Shown in pieces: positions 1 through 5,941 of a stretch of DNA of 21,544 nucleotides. The notes beneath the pieces were generated by a model. It made no database searches. It was not told the DNA's origin and saw only the letters and a list, made by a program, of their open reading frames with translations. A program made the translations under genes and the position numbers. Within the stretch, counting starts at the first letter, position 1, and each line of letters begins with the position of its first letter. Origin of the DNA: an uncultured Parabacteroides sp. (GTDB lineage Bacteria > Bacteroidota > Bacteroidia > Bacteroidales > Tannerellaceae); assembly GCA_947074335.1 (NCBI GenBank), contig CAMTPG010000010.1:1-21544 (forward strand). Reading direction: 5' to 3'.

Positions 1-67
1 ATACCTGAAAAACGCCATATCCCAAAACCGGCATTACTACGCCATTATTCAATTCTATTGTCTGCAT
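1..67 (-). CDS. Aldo/keto reductase, N-terminal fragment (runs off left edge)
   Basis: Reading the minus strand from the ATG at 67-65 gives 22 codons before the window ends, including LNNGVVMPVLGYGVFQV. This is the first beta-hairpin and strand of the aldo/keto reductase fold of the 2,5-diketogluconate-reductase-like group, where L-N-N-G-x-x-M-P-x-L-G-x-G-V-F-Q-V is typical. Such enzymes are cytoplasmic NADPH-dependent reductases of aldehydes and ketones; the substrate cannot be told here. The catalytic Asp, Tyr, Lys and His all lie outside the window. The gene diverges from the IclR-family gene at 452, so that regulator may also control it. The short fragment is well conserved, so the family call is fairly secure even though only the N-terminus is visible. 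Confidence 0.8.
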   Translation of the reverse strand, partial: MQTIELNNGVVMPVLGYGVFQV

Positions 68-267
68 AGGCTGTTTTTTTTGTTTTTTTCAATGTATATT
101 TCTTTTGCAGTTATTGCCTGTCTGTTGCCAGAAATTCCAATTATCGCAATTCTGTTCTTTACCGGCAATTCCGGGCAAACCCGACAGGTAACCACATCGC
201 AAAAATAGAGTGAATCTTTCGGTTCGATTTTATTGAGAAGCTCAATGTTATCAAAAATAAATAACAT
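55..267 (-). CDS. Possible small protein of 70 residues, unrecognised
   Basis: An open frame of 70 codons lies just upstream of the aldo/keto reductase and overlaps its start by 13 bases. The predicted protein has a plausible composition (DVVTCRVCPELPVKNRIAII in the middle, two cysteines spaced CRVC, a Lys/Asn-rich tail), and a purine-rich AGGAAG sits a few bases before the ATG. I recognise no family. The frame stays open a little upstream of the ATG, back to an in-frame TGA, so it could also be a remnant of a longer gene. It may equally be chance coding in the leader of the reductase gene. The overlap would fit translational coupling if it is real. Confidence 0.25.
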   Translation of the reverse strand: MLFIFDNIELLNKIEPKDSLYFCDVVTCRVCPELPVKNRIAIIGISGNRQAITAKEIYIEKNKKNSLCRQ

Positions 268-395
268 GATGCTTCCTGCTTCTCCTGATAAAGAAACAAA
301 CTGATCCTCTTTTCATAATCTTTAAAAAGCTTTATTCTTTTTCAATATTAAAAATAATTAACGTTTACATGTTTTAGAAATTCATGTGAATCAAC

Positions 396-403
396 TATGT
401 TTG
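396..403 (+). promoter_or_regulatory. Candidate -7 promoter box of the IclR gene
   Basis: TATGTTTG matches the Bacteroides -7 consensus TAnnTTTG exactly. The -33 region about 19 bases upstream is only a T-rich tract (372-375) rather than a clear TTTG, so the match is partial. Transcription would begin near 410, about 40 bases before the start codon and inside the palindromes at 403-438. Confidence 0.4.
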
Positions 404-438
404 TTTCATATTTGAAAACAAGGTTTAATATTTGAAAC
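403..438. promoter_or_regulatory. Two operator-like palindromes, 20 bases apart
   Basis: GTTTCATATTTGAAAAC (403-419) and GTTTAATATTTGAAAC (423-438) are near copies of one imperfect palindrome with GTTT and AAAC ends. Their starts are 20 bases apart, about two helical turns, so two dimers would sit on the same DNA face. They lie directly in front of an IclR-family gene and over its predicted transcription start. IclR proteins often bind as dimers of dimers and repress their own gene, so an autoregulatory operator is the natural inference. Confidence 0.5.
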
Positions 439-451
439 AACAATCACGCTT

Positions 452-1258
452 ATGTGTACAGAAAATATAGAAAATAATAACGGGAATAAATATACAATTC
501 CGATGTTGGAGAAAGGATTTGAAGTGATAGAGCTACTATCTGCTTATCCCAAAGGTGTATCAATGCAACATATTATTAATCAGCTTAATCAACCTAAAAC
601 ATCAGTTTACAGATTATTGAATTCGCTGATGCAAATGGGATATATTCATAAAAATGAGGATTCATCCAGTTATTTTCTCTCAAAAAAACTACTCCGGATA
701 GGTTTAGCTGCTCTGGGTGAAACTAATATTGTGGAAAGAGCTTTACCCCATATGCAAAAATTAAGGGATTCCATACGCGAGAGCATCATGCTCGGCGTAA
801 TGATGCATAACCGTATTGTATTATTGGAGCAGGTCCTCGGGTCGCATAGTTTCACCTTTTTGTTGCGACCCGGTACCAGCTTCAACATGCATGCTTCGGC
901 TCCGGGAAAATTATTTATTGCATATGCTTTGCCTGAAGAACAGGAAACTTTACTCACTACACTCAATTATGAAGTGTACAATAAACGAACCATTGCATCA
1001 GCAGAACGCATGCGGAAAGAGGTGAAAGAAGTTTTAAAATCGGGCTATGCTGTCGACCTGGAAGAGGAGATGGATGGTGTACATTGTCTGGCCGCTCCCG
1101 TATTTAATCAGTTTGGAAATATTGTTGCCGCACTATGGACATCCGGTCCGTCGGGACGCCTTACCCGGAAAGACTTTCCCGCAGTTGCCACCGAAATCAT
1201 TGCAGCTGCTAATCAGATATCAACCGAGTTAGGATATAATTTAAACGAATCAAAATGA
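452..1258 (+). CDS. IclR-family transcriptional regulator
   Basis: A 268-residue cytoplasmic DNA-binding regulator, normal length for the family. Residues about 18-85 form the winged helix-turn-helix, beginning LEKGFEVIELLSAYPKGVSM, with a recognition-helix segment QPKTSVYRLLNSLMQMGYI and a wing leading to the SYFLSKKLLRIG linker typical of IclR proteins. The rest is the effector-binding domain, with LRPGTSFNMHASAPGKLFIA and the C-terminal GGxA-like stretch AAPVFNQFGNIVAALWTSGP. IclR regulators usually bind a small organic acid or related metabolite and control an adjacent catabolic operon. Here the stop codon overlaps the next start as ATGA, so the regulator is co-transcribed with the cytochrome-like protein downstream. 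The twin palindromes just upstream suggest autoregulation. The effector is unknown. Confidence 0.93.
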   Translation: MCTENIENNNGNKYTIPMLEKGFEVIELLSAYPKGVSMQHIINQLNQPKTSVYRLLNSLMQMGYIHKNEDSSSYFLSKKLLRIGLAALGETNIVERALPHMQKLRDSIRESIMLGVMMHNRIVLLEQVLGSHSFTFLLRPGTSFNMHASAPGKLFIAYALPEEQETLLTTLNYEVYNKRTIASAERMRKEVKEVLKSGYAVDLEEEMDGVHCLAAPVFNQFGNIVAALWTSGPSGRLTRKDFPAVATEIIAAANQISTELGYNLNESK

Positions 1259-3573
1259 AAAAACAATTATTATTAAGCTTGTTCGCGATTCTTCTGTTTT
1301 TAATTTCCGCTATTTCTCTGCAGGGACAAACTAAAACAAATCCGATAAACTTATCGGCTATAGCAAAAGAACAACTTGCAGGGAAGCAAATCTTATACAT
1401 CGAGCGCGATCAATATGCAGCCGATCATCATAATACTGCCACTCTGTTTCAGTGCGGTGAAATAAACGAAGACAATTTTGCACCCGGAAGCACAATGCGC
1501 CTTTATGATGTGGATTCGGGAAAAATCCGTACTCTGCTTGAATGTCCCGACGGGGTGGTTCGCGATCCCGAATATTCGTTCGACGGAAAGAAGATTTTAT
1601 TTTCCATGCGCCGTAGCAAAACCGATTATTATCACATTTATGAGATGGATGCTGACGGCAGCAATATAAAACAGCTTACTTTCTCTGAAGGTATTTCGGA
1701 TATCGATCCGCTTTATTTGCCCGATGGCGGTATTGTGTTCAGTTCTACACGTCAGCCTAAATACTGTATGTGTAATCGTCATATTATGTGTAATCTGTAC
1801 CGTATGGAGGGTGATGGCAGCCAAATTACCCAGATAGGTGTAAGTACCTTGTTTGAAGGACATGCCTCGCTGCTGAATGACGGCCGTATTTTGTACGACC
1901 GGTGGGAATATGTAGACCGTAATTTTGGCGATGCGCAGGGATTATGGACTGTAAATCCCGACGGTACAAAACATGCTATATATTATGGTAATAATACAGC
2001 ATCGCCCGGCGGTGTGATCGACGGACGGGCCATTCCGGGCAGTAATCTGGTAGTTTGTATTTTTGCATCCTGTCATGATCGTCCGTGGGGAGCCATGGCA
2101 CTTATCGATCGTCGTCTGGGAATTGATGATGCCGAACCGGTTGTTCAGATTTGGCCCGCAAATACCCGCGACCTGGTAGGAAAAGGCGATCTGGATTCCT
2201 TTAAATGGATCGATCATTTTTACGAAGATCCTTATCCGCTGAATGAAGATTATTTTCTGGTATCGCGCACCATCTGGTTTAAACGCGGCAGCTGGAATGT
2301 GGAAGATCAAAAAACAGGAATCTATCTGGTAGGGCGCGATGGTACCGAAGAGTTGATACTCGAAGGCGATCAGTGTCTGTTTGATCCGCAGCCTGCCGGC
2401 CCGCGATATAAACCGCATGTAATCCCCGAAATGCTTAACCGGGAAAGTACAACCGGTCATTTCTATGTACAAAATGTATACGAAGGAACTCACATGCTGG
2501 GTGTGGAGAAAGGCACCGTAAAATACCTGCGTGTTGTAGAATCGCCCGAAAAAAGAAGCTGGACATCGCGTGGCTGGTTCGGTCAGGGTGAGCAGGCACC
2601 GGGTGTAAACTGGCACAGTTTCGAAAATAAGCAGATTCTCGGCGAAGTAGAGGTAGACCCTGACGGTTCGGCCAGCTTTGAAGTTCCTGCAGGTCGTCAT
2701 GTCTATTTCCAACTGCTGGATAAAGATAAAAAAATGATCCAGTCGATGCGCAGCGGCGTATCTTTGATGCCCGGCGAGACAAACGGCTGTATCGGTTGTC
2801 ATGAGAACCGGCTGAATGTACCGCTGGCCTCACCCCATCTGCCCACGGCATTAAAGAAAGCGCCACAACCGCTGAAAGGATGGCAGCAAAAAGAACCGGT
2901 AAAATTCTCGTTCATGGAACAGGTTCAGCCCATATTAGATAAACACTGCATAAGTTGTCATGATTTTGATGTGAACGATCGGAAAAAGCTGGTACTGGCA
3001 GGCGACAGAAATCCCTTTTTTAATGCCGCTTATGTCAATATGCATGTAAACAAGGTAGTCACACTGGTAGGAGGCGGCCCGGCAGCCATACAGCCGGCCT
3101 GTTCGTGGGGCTCATATCCGAGTCTGCTCACAAAAATCATCGAAACAAATCATCACGATGTAAACCTGAGCCGGCAGGAAAAAGAGATTCTTTATGCCTG
3201 GATGGATCTAAACGGTGTTTATTATCCCGTATATGAATCGGCTTTTGATACAACTCTGGCCGGCAGAAGTCCGCTGAATGATTCCGAAATTTCCCGATTA
3301 ACAGAATTAACAGGCGTAAATTTTTGGGATCTGAATAATCACGGTCGTACACTGAATGCCCAGCTTAGTTTTGAGCGCCCCGAAGCGAGTCCCTGTCTGG
3401 ATGGCATACGTTCCGAACCCGAAAAATACAATGAAGCTGTGGCACTGATTAAAATCGGATACAACCGGCTTGTTAAAACACCGCGCGGTGATATCGAGAA
3501 AGAGCTGGTGCCCTGCGAACGGAACAAAAAACAATTACGCCATTATATAGAGCGGTTGAAGGCGGGTAATTAA
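1255..3573 (+). CDS. Secreted beta-propeller cytochrome, hydrazine-synthase-alpha-like, two CXXCH motifs
   Basis: A 772-residue exported protein. Residues 1-25 are a cleavable signal peptide (MKKQLLLSLF start, hydrophobic core, cut near LQGQ). Residues about 45-340 carry PD40/WD40-like propeller strands such as DPEYSFDGKKILFSMRR (104-120) and DPLYLPDGGIVFSSTRQ (151-167), with a Cys/His cluster C171, C173, H176, C179. Two c-type haem motifs follow: CIGCH (512-516, bases 2788-2802) and CISCH (565-569, bases 2947-2961). The second opens a cytochrome-c-like tail with the typical FMEQVQPILDKHCISCHD context. This order matches proteins with the HZS_alpha-type middle domain, which are common in Planctomycetes and Bacteroidota that do not make hydrazine, so the name states homology and not activity. 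The likely location is the periplasm or cell surface. ATGA overlap with the IclR gene implies translational coupling. Substrate and redox partner are unknown. Confidence 0.85.
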   Translation: MKKQLLLSLFAILLFLISAISLQGQTKTNPINLSAIAKEQLAGKQILYIERDQYAADHHNTATLFQCGEINEDNFAPGSTMRLYDVDSGKIRTLLECPDGVVRDPEYSFDGKKILFSMRRSKTDYYHIYEMDADGSNIKQLTFSEGISDIDPLYLPDGGIVFSSTRQPKYCMCNRHIMCNLYRMEGDGSQITQIGVSTLFEGHASLLNDGRILYDRWEYVDRNFGDAQGLWTVNPDGTKHAIYYGNNTASPGGVIDGRAIPGSNLVVCIFASCHDRPWGAMALIDRRLGIDDAEPVVQIWPANTRDLVGKGDLDSFKWIDHFYEDPYPLNEDYFLVSRTIWFKRGSWNVEDQKTGIYLVGRDGTEELILEGDQCLFDPQPAGPRYKPHVIPEMLNRESTTGHFYVQNVYEGTHMLGVEKGTVKYLRVVESPEKRSWTSRGWFGQGEQAPGVNWHSFENKQILGEVEVDPDGSASFEVPAGRHVYFQLLDKDKKMIQSMRSGVSLMPGETNGCIGCHENRLNVPLASPHLPTALKKAPQPLKGWQQKEPVKFSFMEQVQPILDKHCISCHDFDVNDRKKLVLAGDRNPFFNAAYVNMHVNKVVTLVGGGPAAIQPACSWGSYPSLLTKIIETNHHDVNLSRQEKEILYAWMDLNGVYYPVYESAFDTTLAGRSPLNDSEISRLTELTGVNFWDLNNHGRTLNAQLSFERPEASPCLDGIRSEPEKYNEAVALIKIGYNRLVKTPRGDIEKELVPCERNKKQLRHYIERLKAGN

Positions 3574-3697
3574 GTAATCTTCCCGAAACAAGAATAGTAT
3601 TATTGTTATCTGATTAATAATTTTTTAAATAGTCTGTACCGGATGATTTATTCATTCGGAAGCAGACTGTTGTTTTAAAATAATAAGTAAAATCGTC
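3574..3697 (+). other. Spacer with hairpin between the cytochrome gene and the deoC remnant
   Basis: This 124-base stretch holds the terminator-like hairpin at 3631-3676 and otherwise AT-rich sequence. No clear TAnnTTTG box was found for the genes downstream. Confidence 0.5.
3631..3676 (+). terminator. Terminator-like hairpin after the cytochrome gene
   Basis: AGTCTG (3631-3636) pairs with CAGACT (3663-3668), and CCGGATGA (3639-3646) pairs with TCATTCGG (3652-3659) apart from one G-T wobble; a TA/AAG internal loop separates the two stems. A short T-rich run (GTTGTTTT) follows. It could end the IclR-cytochrome transcript, or only attenuate it if the genes downstream share that promoter. Confidence 0.5.
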
Positions 3698-4011
3698 ATG
3701 AAAAAACTAAATATCAATGAATTATACGGGTTAAATGAAAAAAATTAACACAGGCTAAATCCATACACGATGCCGATTGCATCGAAATAAATATGGTGAT
3801 GAATATCGGACAACTCAAATCCGTTTTTTATCAACCCATAATCGATGAAATCTATACTGTCAAACAACAGATTGCACTTGTTCCGCTTAAGATAATAATC
3901 TATGATTTAAACACAGATAGTTTAAAAGCCTCATAGTTTACCGATGCGGATATAATAACAGATTCAGTATTCATTCCGTATCAAACCAGTTATCGGATAT
4001 GGCGAATATAA
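3698..4011 (+). pseudogene. Decayed deoxyribose-phosphate aldolase (deoC-like) remnant
   Basis: An ATG at 3698 opens 16 codons (MKKLNINELYGLNEKN) and stops at 3746-3748 beside a run of A residues. Shifting frame at that run restores an open frame to the TAG at 3934-3936. This frame contains DCIEINMVMNIGQLKS and VPLKIIIYDLNTDSLK. They correspond to the DeoC core segments that usually read like E-(I/V)-D-M-V-I-N-I-G-A-L-K and L-V-K-V-I-I-E-T-C-L-L-T-D-E-E-K. After the TAG the same frame gives DADIITDSVF, in the place of the Schiff-base strand GADFVKTSTGF, with no lysine. Most of the N-terminal third of a normal DeoC (about 220 residues) is missing. The gene therefore looks truncated, frameshifted and stopped, without catalytic function. 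The homology is by eye from remembered family motifs. Confidence 0.6.
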
Positions 4012-4097
4012 GAGCAATGCAGTCTTATTTTCAGAAAATCTTATTTTTATATTTCTCCGAAAAGAACATTTAAATATTTCATTTAAAACACTATAAT

Positions 4098-5291
4098 ATG
4101 AACAACTTCGATTATTATAATCCGGTACATGTAATTTTTGGTGCCGGCGAATTATCCCGTCTTGGAACAGAAGCCGGAAAAATCGGTAAAAAAATCTGTC
4201 TTGTATCCTATAAAGAATTAACCTGTCTGCATGGATTAATGCAACGCATCCGGCGGTTACTGGAAAAAGAGGGATTAGAAATCATTCCCTTTTTCGAAGC
4301 CGAACCCAATCCAGAGATAGAAACTATTAAAAAAGGAGCTGCTCTTTGTAAACGCGAACAGGTAGATCTTATAATTGGTGTAGGAGGCGGAAGCGCTATG
4401 GATGCAGCAAAAGCGATTGCTGCCGGTGTATGTTATGAAGGCGATTTATGGAATATGGTTTATAGCCGACATGATGCAATACAAGCTATTCCTCCCGTCG
4501 AAGCTCTTCCTACACTGATGATTCCTACATTGCCGGCAACCGGAAGCGAAATGAATAACTGTGCCGTACTTACCAATCGCACCTTAGGCGAAAAATCATA
4601 CATCTGGGGAAACTGTCTTTATCCGAAAGTTTCGATTATAGACCCCGAATTAACTCTGACGCTGCCCGCTTATCAAACTGCATGTGCGGCAGCCGATACC
4701 ATTTCGCATGTGTTAGAAATTTACCTGAACGGCGAAGAAGATTCCGATTTACAACATTATTTTCAGGAAGGTGTAATGCGAACGGTCATGGATAATGTAG
4801 GCAAAGTACTTGCCGATCCCGAAAACCTGTCAGCCCGTTCTCATTTGCAATGGGCAGCAACCTGTGCCATAAACGGATGGGCTTCGCCCGGCGATGCCTG
4901 GACACCGATGCATCAAATCGGTCATGTTTTAACTACGCGTCATAAAATTCCTCATGGCGCTTCCTTGTCAATTATGATGCCTGCCTGGATGGAATATATG
5001 GCCGACCGTCGAAAAACACAATATTATCGATTTGCTGTAAATGTAATGCAAATAAATCCGGATCATAAAAGTAAAAACGAAGTTATCCGCGAAGGCATTA
5101 TCGCCTTTAAATCCTTTTTAAAAGAAATCGGAGTACCCGTTTCTTTACAAGCCATGAATATCGAACCTGCAGACTTGCCTGCAATAGTACAAGATGTTAT
5201 TAAAATCAGTTTTAATGAAAAAGGAGTTTTGCACGCTAATCCGCCTGCCACTGCAAATGATGTGATGAGAGTGTTGGAAGTAGCATTTTAA
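4098..5291 (+). CDS. Iron-containing alcohol dehydrogenase, YqhD/BDH-like
   Basis: A 397-residue cytoplasmic enzyme of the group III (iron-containing) alcohol dehydrogenases, close in layout to NADPH-dependent butanol dehydrogenase/YqhD, which is about 390 residues long. The N-terminus YYNPVHVIFGAGELSRLG is the family opening. GVGGGSAMDAAKAIAAG (about 94-110) is the dinucleotide-binding loop, and PTLPATGSEMN (143-153) is the conserved central loop. The metal ligands are expected to be D200, H204, H272 and H286, with the spacing seen in YqhD. Members reversibly reduce aldehydes to alcohols; the substrate is not readable. It lies after the deoC remnant and ends at a strong terminator. Together with the aldo/keto reductase at the left edge it suggests aldehyde or alcohol handling. 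The protein looks complete, with all key residues present. Confidence 0.93.
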   Translation: MNNFDYYNPVHVIFGAGELSRLGTEAGKIGKKICLVSYKELTCLHGLMQRIRRLLEKEGLEIIPFFEAEPNPEIETIKKGAALCKREQVDLIIGVGGGSAMDAAKAIAAGVCYEGDLWNMVYSRHDAIQAIPPVEALPTLMIPTLPATGSEMNNCAVLTNRTLGEKSYIWGNCLYPKVSIIDPELTLTLPAYQTACAAADTISHVLEIYLNGEEDSDLQHYFQEGVMRTVMDNVGKVLADPENLSARSHLQWAATCAINGWASPGDAWTPMHQIGHVLTTRHKIPHGASLSIMMPAWMEYMADRRKTQYYRFAVNVMQINPDHKSKNEVIREGIIAFKSFLKEIGVPVSLQAMNIEPADLPAIVQDVIKISFNEKGVLHANPPATANDVMRVLEVAF

Positions 5292-5373
5292 AAGAGATTT
5301 AATAAACTGAAATTATATTTTTACTAATTGCGATTATAAATAACCGGAAAGCGACTTAATAATTCCGGATAGT

Positions 5374-5420
5374 TAAACTATAACTCTATTCTTTAATGTC
5401 GGAGTTATAGTTTATTTTTA
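5374..5420 (+). terminator. Rho-independent terminator after the alcohol dehydrogenase gene
   Basis: AAACTATAACTC (5375-5386) and GAGTTATAGTTT (5402-5413) form a perfect 12-bp stem, extended one pair outward (5374/5414), with a 15-base loop. It is followed by ATTTTTA. The stem is AT-rich but perfect and lies 80 bases after the stop codon. Confidence 0.8.
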
Positions 5421-5800
5421 TGATATAGGATTGAATGTATCATGTCTGCTTCAAATGCAATCAAACCGTATCATACATATTGATCGGAGCGGGGAATAAA
5501 TACAATGATATTTCCGACTAATCGTATACGAATGTTAAATAATAAGCCGGATATACTTTGTAACATAACACAGCCTGTCTTATTATTTATTGCCCAATAA
5601 TAGAAATTTATCTTCGCTATAAAGTGTATTCATTACATATTGATAAAAGCCAAATCACGCACAGTTAAACAATTTATCAGAAAAATAGTACTTTTTAGGT
5701 TAGAAAACAGATTTAATAATTCACGGAATTCAATGATATTTTTCTGTTATTTGTTATATGTACACTTTTAGTTAATTATCTCTAAACGCCAATGAATGTA

Positions 5801-5832
5801 TTGACTACAATCATTTATTTTCACAATATTTG
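5801..5832 (+). promoter_or_regulatory. Candidate promoter of the first susC-susD operon
   Basis: TTGAC (5801-5805) and AATATTTG (5825-5832) are 19 bases apart, the spacing of Bacteroides -33 (TTTG/TTG) and -7 (TAnnTTTG) elements. The -7 box differs from consensus only at its first base. Transcription would start near 5839, leaving a leader of about 100 bases. Confidence 0.5.
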
Positions 5833-5873
5833 CATCCAAAATAATAATACCTGATCACGAAAAATCTAATGCC

Positions 5874-5920
5874 GATTATCAGAGAAATAAATAATATATA
5901 AACTTATTTATCTGATAGTT
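5874..5920 (+). promoter_or_regulatory. Stem-loop in the susC leader
   Basis: TATCAGAGAAATAA (5877-5890) pairs with TTATTTATCTGATA (5904-5917) with a single mismatch. The outer bases 5874-5876 can add one normal and two wobble pairs, giving about 17 positions around a 13-base loop. It sits between the predicted transcription start and the ATG at 5942 and is not followed by a T-run, so it is more likely a leader structure than a terminator. Confidence 0.45.
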
Positions 5921-5941
5921 GTAAACTTAAATTATACTCTT

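Larger units (their letters stand above)
268..451. other. Divergent intergenic region between the reductase side and the IclR gene
   Basis: This AT-rich 184-base stretch separates leftward and rightward genes. It holds a candidate promoter (396-403) and two operator-like palindromes (403-438) for the IclR gene. Nothing protein-like was seen apart from the upstream extension of the 70-codon frame. Confidence 0.6.
5292..5941 (+). other. 650-base upstream region of the first susC
   Basis: The stretch starts with the terminator of the alcohol dehydrogenase gene (5374-5420). It ends with a candidate promoter (5801-5832) and a leader stem-loop (5874-5920) for the susC-like gene. Between about 5421 and 5800 it is AT-rich with many stops in all frames, and I saw no gene, RNA or remnant there. 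Confidence 0.6.

Noticed and set aside
1942..2802. A 286-codon minus-strand open frame across the cytochrome-like gene
   Set aside because: It lies fully inside a plus-strand gene with signal peptide, propeller repeats and haem motifs, and its translation has no recognisable domain; it is an antisense shadow.
1255..3573. True hydrazine synthase or anammox metabolism
   Set aside because: No beta/gamma subunit, hydrazine dehydrogenase or other anammox gene is present, and related alpha-like proteins occur widely in organisms without that pathway.
5474..5644. An 11-base direct repeat TACATATTGAT at 5474-5484 and 5634-5644
   Set aside because: In such AT-rich DNA two copies 160 bases apart are weak evidence, and no further copies or symmetry support a regulatory role.
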